In this document: piece by piece, positions 1-9,500 of the stretch | How positions within the stretch are numbered: the first letter of the stretch is position 1 | Layout: every line of letters starts with the position of its first letter | Notes under the pieces: generated by a model | The model's database searches: none | What the model saw: only the letters and a program-made list of their open reading frames with translations | Told to the model about the DNA's origin: nothing | NCBI GenBank assembly: GCA_038231815.1 | Contig: JBBRKQ010000002.1 | Location: 19,334 to 83,333 of the forward strand | DNA: 64,000 nt | Direction of reading: 5' to 3' | DNA from: CAILKP01 sp038231815 | GTDB taxonomy: Bacteria; Planctomycetota; Phycisphaerae; Phycisphaerales; UBA1924 | Translations under genes and position numbers: made by a program

Positions 1-1
1 T

Positions 2-43
2 CAACCCGTCGTGCCAAGTGAACCAGTGGAGGCCGCCTCATGA
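2..43 (+). CDS. C-terminal tail of an upstream gene, probably a KdpD-like sensor kinase (partial)
   Basis: Only the last 13 codons are in the window. They read PVVPSEPVEAAS before a TGA at 41-43 that overlaps the ATG of the next gene (ATGA overlap, 40-43). An overlap with a KdpE-type regulator, and a Pro/Val-rich tail like those of KdpD histidine kinases, suggest the partner sensor kinase. The frame is inferred from the overlap. Another frame ends in TGA at 19-21 and cannot be excluded. Confidence 0.45.
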   Translation, partial: QPVVPSEPVEAAS

Positions 44-777
44 TGCCTCCTTCCAACAGCCCGTTGGTGCTCATAATCGAAGACGAGCAGCCGATCCGTC
101 GGTTCCTACGCGCCACCTTGGAGAGCCAAGGCTATCGCGTGAAAGAGGCTGCCACGGCGAACGATGGGCTCATGCAGGCACGCACACAGCGCCCCGACCT
201 CATTCTGCTTGATCTGGGGTTGCCCGATGGCGATGGACTGGAAGTGACGAAGTCAATCCGGGCGGACTCAACGGTGCCAATCGTCGTGCTTTCTGCTCGC
301 GGCCAGGAGCACGACAAAGTCGCGGCGCTCGACAGCGGTGCGGACGACTATCTGACAAAGCCGTTCGGAGTGAGCGAACTCTCCGCACGCATTCGCGTCG
401 CTCTTCGTCATGCCGCTCGGCCGGCAACTTCGACTGAATCAATGTACGAAGCGACCATGGATGGACGGACTCTGCGCTTTGACCCGGACCGAAGAACTCT
501 GACGGTGAGGGACGCCAACGGCCCGAAGGACGTTCGCCTGACGCCCACGGAGTTCAAGCTGCTGGCCTACTTGATCAAGTACGCTGGCAAGGTGCTCACC
601 CACCAGCAGATTCTCAAGGAAGTCTGGGGCCCCACTCACGCCCGGGACGTTCAGTATCTGCGCGTGTACGCGGGCCAACTCCGTCAGAAGCTGGAGGCGG
701 ACTCTGCCCAACCTCGCTTCCTGATCACCGAAGCCGGTGTCGGATACCGCTTTGCTGCCGCAAATGCGACCGCGTGA
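40..777 (+). CDS. kdpE: KdpE-like OmpR/PhoB-family response regulator
   Basis: Cytoplasmic two-component response regulator of 245 residues, the usual KdpE length. The receiver domain (about 8-125) shows the acidic pocket IIEDE, the phosphoacceptor Asp58 in LILLDLGLPDGDG, and the conserved Thr/Lys side (VVLSA, then LTKPF). The C-terminal winged helix (about 145-240) shows LTPTEFKLLAYL and YLRVYAGQLRQKLE, matching KdpE. In the family it responds to K+ limitation or turgor through KdpD and activates kdpFABC. A GGAGG Shine-Dalgarno at 27-31 precedes the ATG, which overlaps the upstream stop by 4 nt, implying translational coupling. No kdpABC genes are visible here, so the exact target is inferred from similarity. 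Confidence 0.88.
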   Translation: MMPPSNSPLVLIIEDEQPIRRFLRATLESQGYRVKEAATANDGLMQARTQRPDLILLDLGLPDGDGLEVTKSIRADSTVPIVVLSARGQEHDKVAALDSGADDYLTKPFGVSELSARIRVALRHAARPATSTESMYEATMDGRTLRFDPDRRTLTVRDANGPKDVRLTPTEFKLLAYLIKYAGKVLTHQQILKEVWGPTHARDVQYLRVYAGQLRQKLEADSAQPRFLITEAGVGYRFAAANATA

Positions 778-890
778 AGTCAGAAGTTCAAATCCTGCCA
801 ACAGTCGGCCTGAAATCGCCAAGCTTTCGACACTTTGCGAGAGTCGATTGAACCACCCGAATATGCCGTAAATGCCGAGCCCACAACATG

Positions 891-922
891 AAAGCCCTTC
901 GATGTACTCATCGAAGGGCTTT
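891..922. terminator. Perfect 14-bp hairpin, probable bidirectional terminator
   Basis: AAAGCCCTTCGATG (891-904), loop TACT, and CATCGAAGGGCTTT (909-922) pair perfectly. The A run on one side and T run on the other would act as a short U-tract in either direction. It lies 114 nt past the kdpE-like stop and directly downstream of the minus-strand tRNA-like segment. Confidence 0.65.
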
Positions 923-935
923 ACTCTGAAACAAG

Positions 936-960
936 CCGGGATGACAGGATTTGAACCCGC
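936..960 (-). tRNA. tRNA 3'-end-like fragment (T arm plus acceptor strand), degenerate or remnant
   Basis: On the minus strand, GCGGG-TTCAAAT-CCTGT (960-944) folds as a 5-bp T arm with a canonical TTCRANY-type loop. The 7-nt strand CATCCCG (943-937) and a G at 936 follow. CGGGATC at 1030-1024 could pair with 6 of the 7 acceptor bases, giving a 95-nt class II-sized molecule, but no normal D arm or anticodon arm can be drawn. It is therefore more likely a tRNA remnant, or an old attachment site, than a working tRNA. There is no encoded CCA. Confidence 0.35.
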
Positions 961-1161
961 CACGTTCTCTTACCGCGTCACGGCATCAAACCTTTAGCCT
1001 AAACAATATTCTGCCAAAGGCAGGATCCCGGCAACGCCTGCCACCCAGAACTTTCTCCCATCACCCCGTCCCGCGGGTTTGCGGGGTACGCTCCACTGCT
1101 CACATGCAGCGTTTGGACGCTGTGCCCTCGTAATTTGTCTCACACTCTGGTTGACTTCTTT

Positions 1162-3351
1162 ATGCACAAATCATCGAATCGATCGTCTTTGGTTCTTGGC
1201 CGCCTTGTGGCGGGAATTTTGGCAGTTTCTGGGACAGTGATGGTGGGTGGCGGTGCTGAAGTAGGGGCTGGTATGGAAGCTGGGGTGGGGGTGGCATTCG
1301 GGGCGATGCGGTGCGATGAGGGGATGTGGCCGCTAAACGGGCTGCCGGCAGCGAAGCTTGCCGAGCATGGGTTTACGCCAACCGCGGAGTTCTTGACGGC
1401 GATGCAGCGCGCGGCGGTGAAGTTTTCGGGGGCTTCAGGGTCGTTTGTTTCGGCCGAAGGGCTAGTGATGACGAATCACCATGTCGGCTCGGATGTGTTG
1501 TCGGAACTCTCGACACCGGAGCGTGACTTGCTGGTGGTTGGGTTTACAGCCAAGTCTCGGGCCGAAGAGTTGAAGTGCCCGGGAATGACCATATCCATCG
1601 TTGAAACGATCACGGATGTCACAGCAAAGGTACTGGCAGCGGTAAAGCCTGGGATGAGCGATGGGGATGCGGAGGCGGCCCGCAAGGCGGCGATAGAAGG
1701 CATTGAACGTGAGGCCACGGCCGAGGCCAAAAAGCAGAGCCCAGCTGAGGTGACGGGTGTGCGCCTGCGGGGCGAGGTTGTGCCGCTGTTTAACGGCGGA
1801 AAATTTAACCTGCACATCGTAAAACTTTTCACGGATGTGCGACTGGTGTTTGCACCCGAGGGGCAGGCGGCGAACTTTGGCGGAGATGGTGAGAACTTTG
1901 AGTTTCCGCGGCACGGCTTGGACTGCTGCTTTTTCCGGGTCTATGCCGGTGACCAGCCGTATGTGCCCGAGTCATACCTAAAGCGCAGCACCGCCAGTGA
2001 TGCGGGGGCGCGGGAGGGAGAGCTTGGGCTGGTGTTTGGGCACCCGGGTCGTACGCAGCGGCTGCTGACGATGGATGACTTGAAGTTCCAGCGAGATATT
2101 GCCATGCCGTCGCGGCTGTCGTTTGTGTGGAGGCAGGAGATTAAGGGGCAATCGTTTGTGAACCGCGGGCCTGAAGAGATGCGCACAGGAACTGAGGACC
2201 TGCTGGGTTGGGCCAACGGTCGCAAGGCACTGACCGGCCAGTTTGCGGGCCTGCACGACCCGGCGCTGATGGCGGGAAAGCAGGCGGTAGAGGACAGGCT
2301 TGTTGCGGCAATTGCCAAGAACCCGGATTGGCAAGCGAAATGGGGCGATGCGATCGGCAACATCGCTGAAGCAATCGGCGAGAGTGAATCTATCTTTGCG
2401 GAGCGGACCCTGTGGAGCACGCGCGACAGCGGGGCACTTTCAACCGCGATGACGCTGGTGGAACTGGCCCACGAGCTTGGCAAGCCCGAGGCGGAGCGCG
2501 CAGCGGCATACAAAGGCCCTCGGCTTGCAAGCTTGATCGAGGGACTTGGCGCCGACAGGCCGGTGCACGCAACACTTGAGCAGTACGGGCTTGAAAACTT
2601 CCTGCTTCGTGTACTTGAAACAACCGGGGGTGAGTACCCACCGGCAACCCAGATGCTCGCGGGCAAGTCTCCGGCAGGACGAGCGATGGAAATCGTAAGC
2701 GGCACCAAGCTGATGGAGCCAAAGGCGGTGAAGGCACTGGCCGAGGGTGGGGCAACAGCGATTGAAGCCAGTAGCGACCCGCTGCTGGTGCTGGCCCGGC
2801 AGGTGTTCGAGCAATCCCAGCCCCTCAATGAGCAGTTTGAGAAAGAAATAAGCCCGAAGCTGAAGGCGAACTACGCGAAGCTGGCCAGCGCCCGGTTTGC
2901 GACGCTGGGGGATAGCGTGTACCCAGATGCGAACAGCTCGCTGCGGCTGTCGTTCGGTAAGATTCTTGGCTTTACTGAGCGTGGAACGAAGGTCGCTCCG
3001 TTTACGACGATTGGTTCACTGTTAGCCAAGGCGGACAGCCGCGGCAAGGTGAACCGGGACTTTGAACTGACCGAGCGCTGGCAGGCAGCGCGTGGGAAGC
3101 TGAACCCGGCGACTCCATTTAACTTTGTGCTGACAGCAGACATTATCGGTGGGAACTCGGGCTCACCGGTGGTGAACACCAAGGGAGAGCTGATTGGGTT
3201 GATCTTTGATGGAAACATCCACTCGCTGCCGGGCGCATTTGCGTACGACATGATGCAGAACCGAGCGGTGGCAGTGGACCTGCGGGCCATCCGTGAGGCG
3301 ATAAGTGTGGTGTACGGCGCACCGGCGATTGCTGATGAGATTGGGCGGTGA
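1162..3351 (+). CDS. S46-family serine peptidase (DPP7/DPP11-like), exported
   Basis: Predicted exported exopeptidase that removes dipeptides from peptide N-termini in the envelope. A chymotrypsin-like fold is recognisable: GSFVSAEGLVMTNHHV carries the catalytic His, GENFEFPRHGLD the Asp region, and GGNSGSPVVN, near residue 665, the nucleophile Ser. The length of 729 residues matches S46 enzymes. I start at ATG 1162, which opens a signal-peptide-like segment; an in-frame TTG at 1135 would add nine residues. No strong Shine-Dalgarno is seen at either. It stands alone, with no terminator hairpin before holA. Whether it prefers hydrophobic or acidic P1 residues cannot be read safely here. Confidence 0.88.
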   Translation: MHKSSNRSSLVLGRLVAGILAVSGTVMVGGGAEVGAGMEAGVGVAFGAMRCDEGMWPLNGLPAAKLAEHGFTPTAEFLTAMQRAAVKFSGASGSFVSAEGLVMTNHHVGSDVLSELSTPERDLLVVGFTAKSRAEELKCPGMTISIVETITDVTAKVLAAVKPGMSDGDAEAARKAAIEGIEREATAEAKKQSPAEVTGVRLRGEVVPLFNGGKFNLHIVKLFTDVRLVFAPEGQAANFGGDGENFEFPRHGLDCCFFRVYAGDQPYVPESYLKRSTASDAGAREGELGLVFGHPGRTQRLLTMDDLKFQRDIAMPSRLSFVWRQEIKGQSFVNRGPEEMRTGTEDLLGWANGRKALTGQFAGLHDPALMAGKQAVEDRLVAAIAKNPDWQAKWGDAIGNIAEAIGESESIFAERTLWSTRDSGALSTAMTLVELAHELGKPEAERAAAYKGPRLASLIEGLGADRPVHATLEQYGLENFLLRVLETTGGEYPPATQMLAGKSPAGRAMEIVSGTKLMEPKAVKALAEGGATAIEASSDPLLVLARQVFEQSQPLNEQFEKEISPKLKANYAKLASARFATLGDSVYPDANSSLRLSFGKILGFTERGTKVAPFTTIGSLLAKADSRGKVNRDFELTERWQAARGKLNPATPFNFVLTADIIGGNSGSPVVNTKGELIGLIFDGNIHSLPGAFAYDMMQNRAVAVDLRAIREAISVVYGAPAIADEIGR

Positions 3352-3486
3352 TGCGGCTTGGTCTTGGCAAATACAGAGATGAACGCACAGTTCTCGAGCA
3401 TTCGGTGTTCAGCTTTAATCGACACCCAGCCGGACAAACCGGCCCGCAAGAGCGGCTCCCGAGTGGAATCGTCCTGAAACGATACT

Positions 3487-4644
3487 ATGGCAAAACGCAC
3501 AACCACTAAGACTGATGCAGCGGTACCGAAAAAGGCCGGGACAGTACCGGTCTGGGTGTTTCATGGTGAGTCGCGGTACGTACAGATGCAGCAGACAAAC
3601 GAGATTAAGAAGAATCTCACCAAGCTCCACGGCGAGCTTGATGTGTTCATGTTTGATGGCCCGAGCGCGGATGTCTCAATGGTGCTTGATGAGCTGCGCT
3701 CACCGAACTTGATGATGACGCACAAGCTGGTGGTGCTTGACAACGCCGAAGAAATGTTGGTGGGCAATAGCGAGGCAGAGGTGGATGACAACGGCCAGGC
3801 CAAGCCTTTGACGCCCGAGCAGGAGCGGCGAGAGGCGAGCAAGGCCAAGAACCGGGAACTGCTGGAGAAATACTGCAAGTCACCCGATAGCGGCAGCACA
3901 TTGGTGATTCGTGCTGGCGAAAAGCTCAAGGCGCCGAAGCTGCTCACGGCGGCGGCGGCGGCCGGCGAAGTGATGGTGTGCGATGCGATGGACCAACCCA
4001 AGGCGGTGGAGTTTGCCACCGAGCGGGCCAAGGCGTACGGGGTGAAGATTGAGCCCAATGCGGCGATGCTGCTGGTAGAGCGGGTAGGGCTTGATGCGGG
4101 GCAGATTGATTGCGAGGTGGCCAAGCTAGCGACGGCGACGTTTGCGGTTGCCATGAAGAACCCCGCGGCGGCGGGGATCATCAGCGTGCCACTGGTGACG
4201 ATGATGACAGGGCTTTCGGGGGATGAGGCGGTGTTTGATTTTCAGCGGGTGCTGCTGACGAACACGCCCGAGGGGGCGATGGAGGAGATGCGCACGTATA
4301 TTCAGGTATACCGGCACGACGCGATTGTGCTGTCGATCTTCTTGTGCAGACTCATGAGCCAGATTGAAGGGGTGGCACGCGGGCTGGCCGCGGGGGAGAG
4401 CAGGCAGGCGGTGATGGGGCGGTACAAGCTGTGGGGACAAATGGGAGACATGATTATGGGTGCGGCGGCCAGCGTGAAGCAGCCGGTGGCGGCCCGACTG
4501 CTTAAGCAGGCGGTGGAGACAGATGTGGCGATGAAGCAGACGGGTGCGGAGAAAAACCGGCTGCTGGAGGTGATGGTGCTGCGACTTTGCACGGTGCTAA
4601 GCAGGGTGCGTGCGGGGACGGGGACGGGCGCGGCAAGAAGATGA
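3487..4644 (+). CDS. holA: DNA polymerase III delta subunit
   Basis: Clamp-loader delta subunit, which opens the beta sliding clamp during replication. The 385-residue protein has the HolA layout. An N-terminal domain (about 22-150) begins VPVWVFHGESRYVQMQQ, the degenerate nucleotide-binding start of HolA, and includes LRSPNLMMTHKLVVLDNAEE. A lid-type domain (about 150-235) includes RAGEKLKAPKLL and VGLDAGQIDCEVAKL, and the C-terminal helical collar domain follows to about 375. It is slightly longer than the usual 330-345 residues because of an insert around residues 95-118 (EAEVDDNGQAKPLTPEQERR) and a basic N-terminus. It is followed 37 nt later by a tRNA gene. Confidence 0.9.
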   Translation: MAKRTTTKTDAAVPKKAGTVPVWVFHGESRYVQMQQTNEIKKNLTKLHGELDVFMFDGPSADVSMVLDELRSPNLMMTHKLVVLDNAEEMLVGNSEAEVDDNGQAKPLTPEQERREASKAKNRELLEKYCKSPDSGSTLVIRAGEKLKAPKLLTAAAAAGEVMVCDAMDQPKAVEFATERAKAYGVKIEPNAAMLLVERVGLDAGQIDCEVAKLATATFAVAMKNPAAAGIISVPLVTMMTGLSGDEAVFDFQRVLLTNTPEGAMEEMRTYIQVYRHDAIVLSIFLCRLMSQIEGVARGLAAGESRQAVMGRYKLWGQMGDMIMGAAASVKQPVAARLLKQAVETDVAMKQTGAEKNRLLEVMVLRLCTVLSRVRAGTGTGAARR

Positions 4645-4681
4645 GCGGGTGAAACGGGGGAGCTAAACTTGGGGATACCGA

Positions 4682-4755
4682 GTCCTGGTAGCTCAGTTGG
4701 ATAGAGCAGCCGCCTTCTAAGCGGCAGGTCGCGCGTTCGAATCGCGCCCGGGACA
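4682..4755 (+). tRNA. tRNA-Arg (anticodon TCT)
   Basis: A complete 74-nt cloverleaf. The acceptor pairs GTCCTGG (4682-4688) with CCGGGAC (4748-4754). The D arm is GCTC/GAGC, the anticodon stem GCCGC/GCGGC has loop CTTCTAA with anticodon TCT at 4716-4718, and the T arm is GCGCG-TTCGAAT-CGCGC. The discriminator is A4755 and CCA is not encoded. It reads AGA (and AGG by wobble). Confidence 0.97.
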
Positions 4756-5613
4756 GTTTGGATGAAGGAACTGGAGGACTGGCGGCTGTTTGGCGGGGGC
4801 AGTCGAACAGGCCGGCTCCGGCTATTTCAAAGTTAGAGTTTGAATCAGCCAGATTCTGGACGCGCCTTCAGGCATGGTTCGGCGTGACCTTCAAGCGAAG
4901 TTCTAAAAGAGTGCGGCCACCTTTCCGGTGGTCATACTCACCAGCCCTCACCAAATCGGCAAATCAACGTTCTACGGGAAGGTATGACCGGACTTCTCCT
5001 ACTCAAATCTGGAGGAGCCCGACACGCGGGCGTTTCATCGCAGAGCGATGGAATGCGGGATGCAGGCTGCGGGACAATGTGTAATACGGCTGAAGAGTTA
5101 CTAAAAAACATGCTGGCTGTTGCCACGACACTGGGCAAGCGCTCGCAGACCAATGCGATGGTGATTCCTCGTGGAGACCAAGGCCAGCAGCGAACGGCCA
5201 TGGCGGTTGTTCCGTGGCATGAACTTCATGAACATCTGGATGAATGGAAATGCTGGGTACGAAGCTTTGGCAGGGGCCAAGCCTGCTCCAAAAAGAAACC
5301 GGTCTTGCAGAAGACAACGCATCGCTGGCCGACCGCGGTGCCCGACCGAAATTCAGCGGCAAAATGATTGACAGCAAGAATTGCTGAACACAGCCAACGA
5401 TGCAATCTTGGCACGCGGTGCGCAAATGCTGCGCAGCACCTGAGTGTATTGGGTGCCACGTTACGGGAATTCCCAGTCAGCGGGTATGGGGCGGGTTAAG
5501 TGGTCCGAATAGCCGACCGATCTGCACAGCGTGACCCGCCCGGCGTTTTCGTGCGCCGAGCTTTGTTTTGAGGGTTGTGATTGCAAGTCCAAACCCGTGC
5601 AGAGGAACTAGAT
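4756..5613. other. 858-bp gene-poor region upstream of the giant repeat gene
   Basis: No reading frame here has recognisable domains or a convincing start. It contains a short palindromic segment at 5033-5049 that recurs inverted at 52389-52405, and a weak GC hairpin (5541-5558) followed by T-rich sequence near the next gene. The rest may be promoter and leader of the downstream surface-protein gene, or decayed DNA. Confidence 0.5.
5033..5049 (-). repeat. Dispersed palindromic element, copy 1
   Basis: On the minus strand this reads ATCGCTCTGCGATGAAA, differing by one base from ATCGCTCCGCGATGAAA at 52389-52405 on the plus strand. Each copy contains the imperfect palindrome ATCGC-N3-GCGAT. Both lie in non-coding DNA, as expected for REP-like intergenic elements. 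Confidence 0.4.
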
Positions 5614-6240
5614 ATGGCCGCTTCAAACCGTCGTGATCCGATCAGCGTTCGCATCCCCACGATCCATTCAGTGCCGCTTGCGCTGGAGATGCTGGAAACG
5701 CGCACGATGATGAGTGGTGATGTGATGCGCGCAAGCATCGTGTTTGTTGCCGACAATATTACAGGAGCCGATGGGCTTGTGCAAGCCGGCAATGGGGTGG
5801 AGGTGGTCTATCTGAATTCGCAAAGCGATGCGATGGCGCAAATCACCGGTGCACTGGCCGGGCGAAGTGGGCTTGCATCTATTCAATTCCTGACCCATGG
5901 CAGCAGCGGACGGCTGAACCTTGGAGCGACCGGCAACCAAGGCCTCACTGCGCGCACGCTGGATGCCAATGCAGGGACGGTACGGGGCTGGGGCAAGGCG
6001 CTGGCGGCCGATGGTGATATTCTGCTGTGGGGCTGTGATGTGGGTGCAGGTACGGCCGGAAGATCATTTGTAAACCGGCTCGCTGCGATTACAGGCGCTG
6101 ATGTCGGGGCATCATCCAACCTGACGGGTACAGGCAAACTCCGTGGCGACTGGACCCTCGAAGTGAAAGTGGGCAAGTTAGAAAACCCAGGTTCGCTTGA
6201 TGTGCTGGGAAACATCTCAAGCTATGCGTTTACGCTGTAG
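5614..6240 (+). CDS. DUF4347 head of a giant surface protein (separated by an in-frame TAG)
   Basis: The 208-residue product starts at ATG 5614 behind GAGGAA (5600-5605). Residues 18-35 (PLALEMLETRTMMSGD) resemble the LExLExRxLLSG signal that opens many huge planctomycete extracellular proteins. Residues about 44-200 form a DUF4347 domain: VFVADNITGADGL, IQFLTHGSSGRLNLG and DILLWGCDVGAGTAG, a caspase-like or adhesin-associated fold of unproven activity. The frame then meets TAG at 6238-6240, but translation beyond it resumes at once with the same repeat type that fills the next 13 kb. I therefore regard this as the 5' part of one gene spanning 5614-19331, interrupted by mutation or sequence error. 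It could instead be expressed as a short secreted protein. Confidence 0.75.
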   Translation: MAASNRRDPISVRIPTIHSVPLALEMLETRTMMSGDVMRASIVFVADNITGADGLVQAGNGVEVVYLNSQSDAMAQITGALAGRSGLASIQFLTHGSSGRLNLGATGNQGLTARTLDANAGTVRGWGKALAADGDILLWGCDVGAGTAGRSFVNRLAAITGADVGASSNLTGTGKLRGDWTLEVKVGKLENPGSLDVLGNISSYAFTL

Positions 6241-6515
6241 GCACCAACGATCGCCGGCACCGTTAGCGGCCAGACGGTCGAAGAAACAAGCACGATCCGC
6301 CCGTTTGATGGCGTAGTCATTGCATCAGATACCCCGAGCGCAACGCTGACAGTATCGGTGACGCTTGATGCGGCCGGTAAGGGCGTATTTACCGCGGCAT
6401 CTCTGACATCATCCGGGTTTGCCGCGGCGGGTGGCGGTGTGTACACATTCACGGGCACCGCCGCGGAGGCAACAGAGGCGATTGCGCTGCTGGACTTTAC
6501 CCCACCAACAACCGA
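6238..6515 (+). pseudogene. Interrupted first repeat unit: in-frame TAG and -1 frameshift
   Basis: Past TAG (6238-6240) the DUF4347 frame continues for 92 codons as a typical repeat unit (APTIAGTVSGQTVEETST, then GGGVYTFTGTAAEATEAI), ending at TGA 6517-6519. The repeat consensus FxPTNNRV is recovered only by moving to the frame of the downstream ORF. The shift falls at the C run 6500-6503, where one base appears to be missing. Two lesions 260 nt apart separate the export signal from the repeat body. Confidence 0.8.
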
Positions 6516-9500
6516 GTGAACACGGCCGCAACCGAGACGACAACGTTTACGATCTCAGCGGACAACGGAGTGGATGCAGCAACCACCGACAGTGGCACCA
6601 CCGTAATTTCGACGGCGGTGAACGAGCCATCAACAATCAGCGGTGCCGTGGCTGGCCAGGCCGTCAATGACAACGCAACGATAACGCCCTTCTCCGGAGT
6701 AACAATCGCTGATCCGGACACCGCAGCGCAGATGCTCTCGATCACGGTGTCGCTGGACACGGCCGCCAAGGGAGCGTTTGGTGCCGCCTCGCTGACGGCA
6801 TCGGGCTTTGCTGATGCCGGTGGGGGTGTATACACCTTCAGCGGCACCGCCGCGGACTGCACTACGGCGATCGGGCAACTGGTGTTTGTGCCCGCGGCAA
6901 ACCGAGTAGCAATAGGACAGACCGAAACGACCACATTTACAATCAGCGTGAGCGATGGTGCGACACCTGCGACGAACAACAGTGGCACGACGGTGGTCTC
7001 GACATCCATCAACACCGCACCAACAATCGGCGGAGCATCGGCCGGCCAAACGGTGACCGATAAGACAACGGTGGCGCCGTTCACCGGCCTGACAATTACT
7101 GATCCAGACCCGACGCAGCGCTTGACCGTGACGGTGACGCTGGATGTTGCAGCCAAGGGCACATTCAGCGCCGCCTCACTTGCAGCAAGCGGCTTTACCA
7201 GCACGGGCGGGGGCGTGTACACGTTTGCAGGCACCGGGGCACAGGCCACGACAGCGATACGGCAACTGGTTTTTGTACCCGCGGCCAATCGGGTCGCGGT
7301 CGCAGCCACCGAGACGACAACCTTCACAGTCTCGGCCAGTGACGGAGTCGCAGCAGCAGCGACCAACAGTGCAACCACGGTGGTGAGTACCAGCATCAAC
7401 GATGCACCGACGATCGCAGGCACGGTGGCATCGCAGGCCGTCAATGACAAAGCCACGATCACACCCTTTAGCGGCGTAACAATTGCCGATGTGGACCCAA
7501 GCACAACGGTCACGGTGTCGGTCACAATTGACACCGCGGCCAAGGGGGTGTTTACCAGTGCATCGCTCACCGCCTCAGGCTTTGCTGATGCGACAGGCGG
7601 GGTATACACCTTCACGGGCACTCCGGCAGCGGCAACGGCGGCGATTCGCGCTCTCGTGTTTGACCCGACAGAGAATCGCGTGGCGGTGGGCACCACGGAA
7701 ACAAGCACGTTTACGATCTCAGTTGATGACACGGTCGCGGCAGCGGTTACAAACAGTACCACCACCGCGGTCAGCACCAGCATCAACGATGTGCCAACCT
7801 TTACGGGAACCGTCACCGGACAGACGGTCGATGACAACGCCACGATCAATCCGTTTAGCGGCGTAACCATCGGCGATCTGGACCCAAGCACGACGCTTTC
7901 GATCTCGGTAACCCTTGACAGCGCCGCAAAGGGAGTATTCACTGGTGCTTCGCTGACGGCTTCAGGCTTTGTGAATGCCGGCGGTGGGGTATACACCTTT
8001 ACGGGCACCCCGGCGGCGGCCACCACCGCGATTCAAGCCCTGGTATTTAATCCAACCAATGACCGCGTAGCGGTTGGCGCTACCGAGCAAAGCTTCTTCA
8101 CCCTTTCGGCAGATGACGGTGAAGGAACATCGGGCACCGACACTGCAAGTTCAGTGGTGAGCACCAGCATCAACGATGCACCCACGATCGGCGGAGCATC
8201 AGTCGGGCAGGCCGTCGATGACAACGCAACGATCAATCCGTTTAGCGGTGTAACCATCGGTGATCTTGATCCGAGTACCTCACTCTCGATCTCGGTGACC
8301 ATTGACAATGCCGCCAAGGGGGTGTTCACAACCGCATCACTCACGGCCTCGGGCTTTGTTGATGCCACCGGCGGCGTGTACACCTTCACCGGCACACCCG
8401 CGGCAGCGCAGGCCGCGATTCGGGCGCTCGTCTTCAACCCAACTGACAACCGCGTAGCGGAAACGGCTACCGAAACATCAACATTTACAATCTCGGCCGA
8501 TGATGGAATCGCCGCGGCCACTACCGACAATACCACAACCGTCATCAGCACCAGCGTTAACGATGCGCCAACCATCGGCGGCGTGGTCGCTGGGCAAACC
8601 GTCAACGACACCGCCGCGCTGCAGCCGTTTAGCGGGGTGACGATCGCCGATGCGGACCCGAGCACGACACTGTCAATCTCAGTAACGATCGATGCAGCCG
8701 CCAAGGGCGTGTTCACCAGCGCTTCACTAACGGCCTCGGGCTTTATCGATGCTGGAGGTGGCGTGTACACCTTCACCGGCACGCCCGCGGATGCTACTAC
8801 AGCGATTCGGGCACTTAGCTTTGACCCAACAAACAACCGGGTGGCATCAGCCGCTACCGAAACAAGTACGTTTACAATCTCGGCCGATGATGGCGTCGCC
8901 GCGGCAGTAACCAACAGCACAACCACGGTCATCAGCACGAGCATCAACGATGCGCCGACGATCGGCGGCGCTGTCGCGGCTCAGGCCGTCAATGACACGG
9001 GCACGCTCAATCCGTTCAGCGGTATTACGATTGGCGACGCCGATCCGAGCACAACTCTCACAATCTCGGTAACGATTGACGCGGCCGCCAAGGGTGCGTT
9101 TACTGCCGCATCGCTTACCGCCTCTGGGTTTGTTGGAGCGGGTGGTGGCGTATACACGTTCAGCGGCTCACCTGCGGCGGCGACCACGGCGATTCGTGCC
9201 CTTGTGTTTGATCCAACCGAGAATCGTGTGAACCCTACGCTGACGGAAACCTCGACATTCACAATCTCGGCCGATGACAGCATCGCCGCCGCCGTTACGA
9301 ATAACACCACAACAGTGGTGAGCACCAGCATAAACGATGTACCCGTGATCACGGGCACAGTAGCGGGACAGGTCGTCAACGATATCGCAACCGAGATGCC
9401 CTTCACTGCAGTAACGATCAGCGATGCGGATATAAATCAGTCCTTGGCGGTTTCGGTGACAATTGACACGCCGGGCAAGGGAGCCTTTACAGCGAGCTCT

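Larger units (their letters stand above)
778..1161. other. Intergenic region with hairpin and tRNA-like fragment
   Basis: This 384-bp stretch has no convincing gene. It holds a perfect 14-bp hairpin (891-922), a minus-strand tRNA 3'-end-like segment (936-960), and an inverted pair: GTTCAAATCCTGCCA at 786-800 and its near-complement at 942-956 (14 of 15 match). The rest, including the run-up to the S46 peptidase gene, shows no recognised signal. Confidence 0.5.

Noticed and set aside
1941..2828. 295-codon minus-strand frame opposite the S46 peptidase
   Set aside because: No domain, Ser/Ala-rich, entirely inside a well-supported gene on the other strand.
4984..5425. Overlapping frames of 127 and 140 codons in the gene-poor region
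   Set aside because: No recognisable domain, no ribosome site, mixed codon use; not supported as genes.
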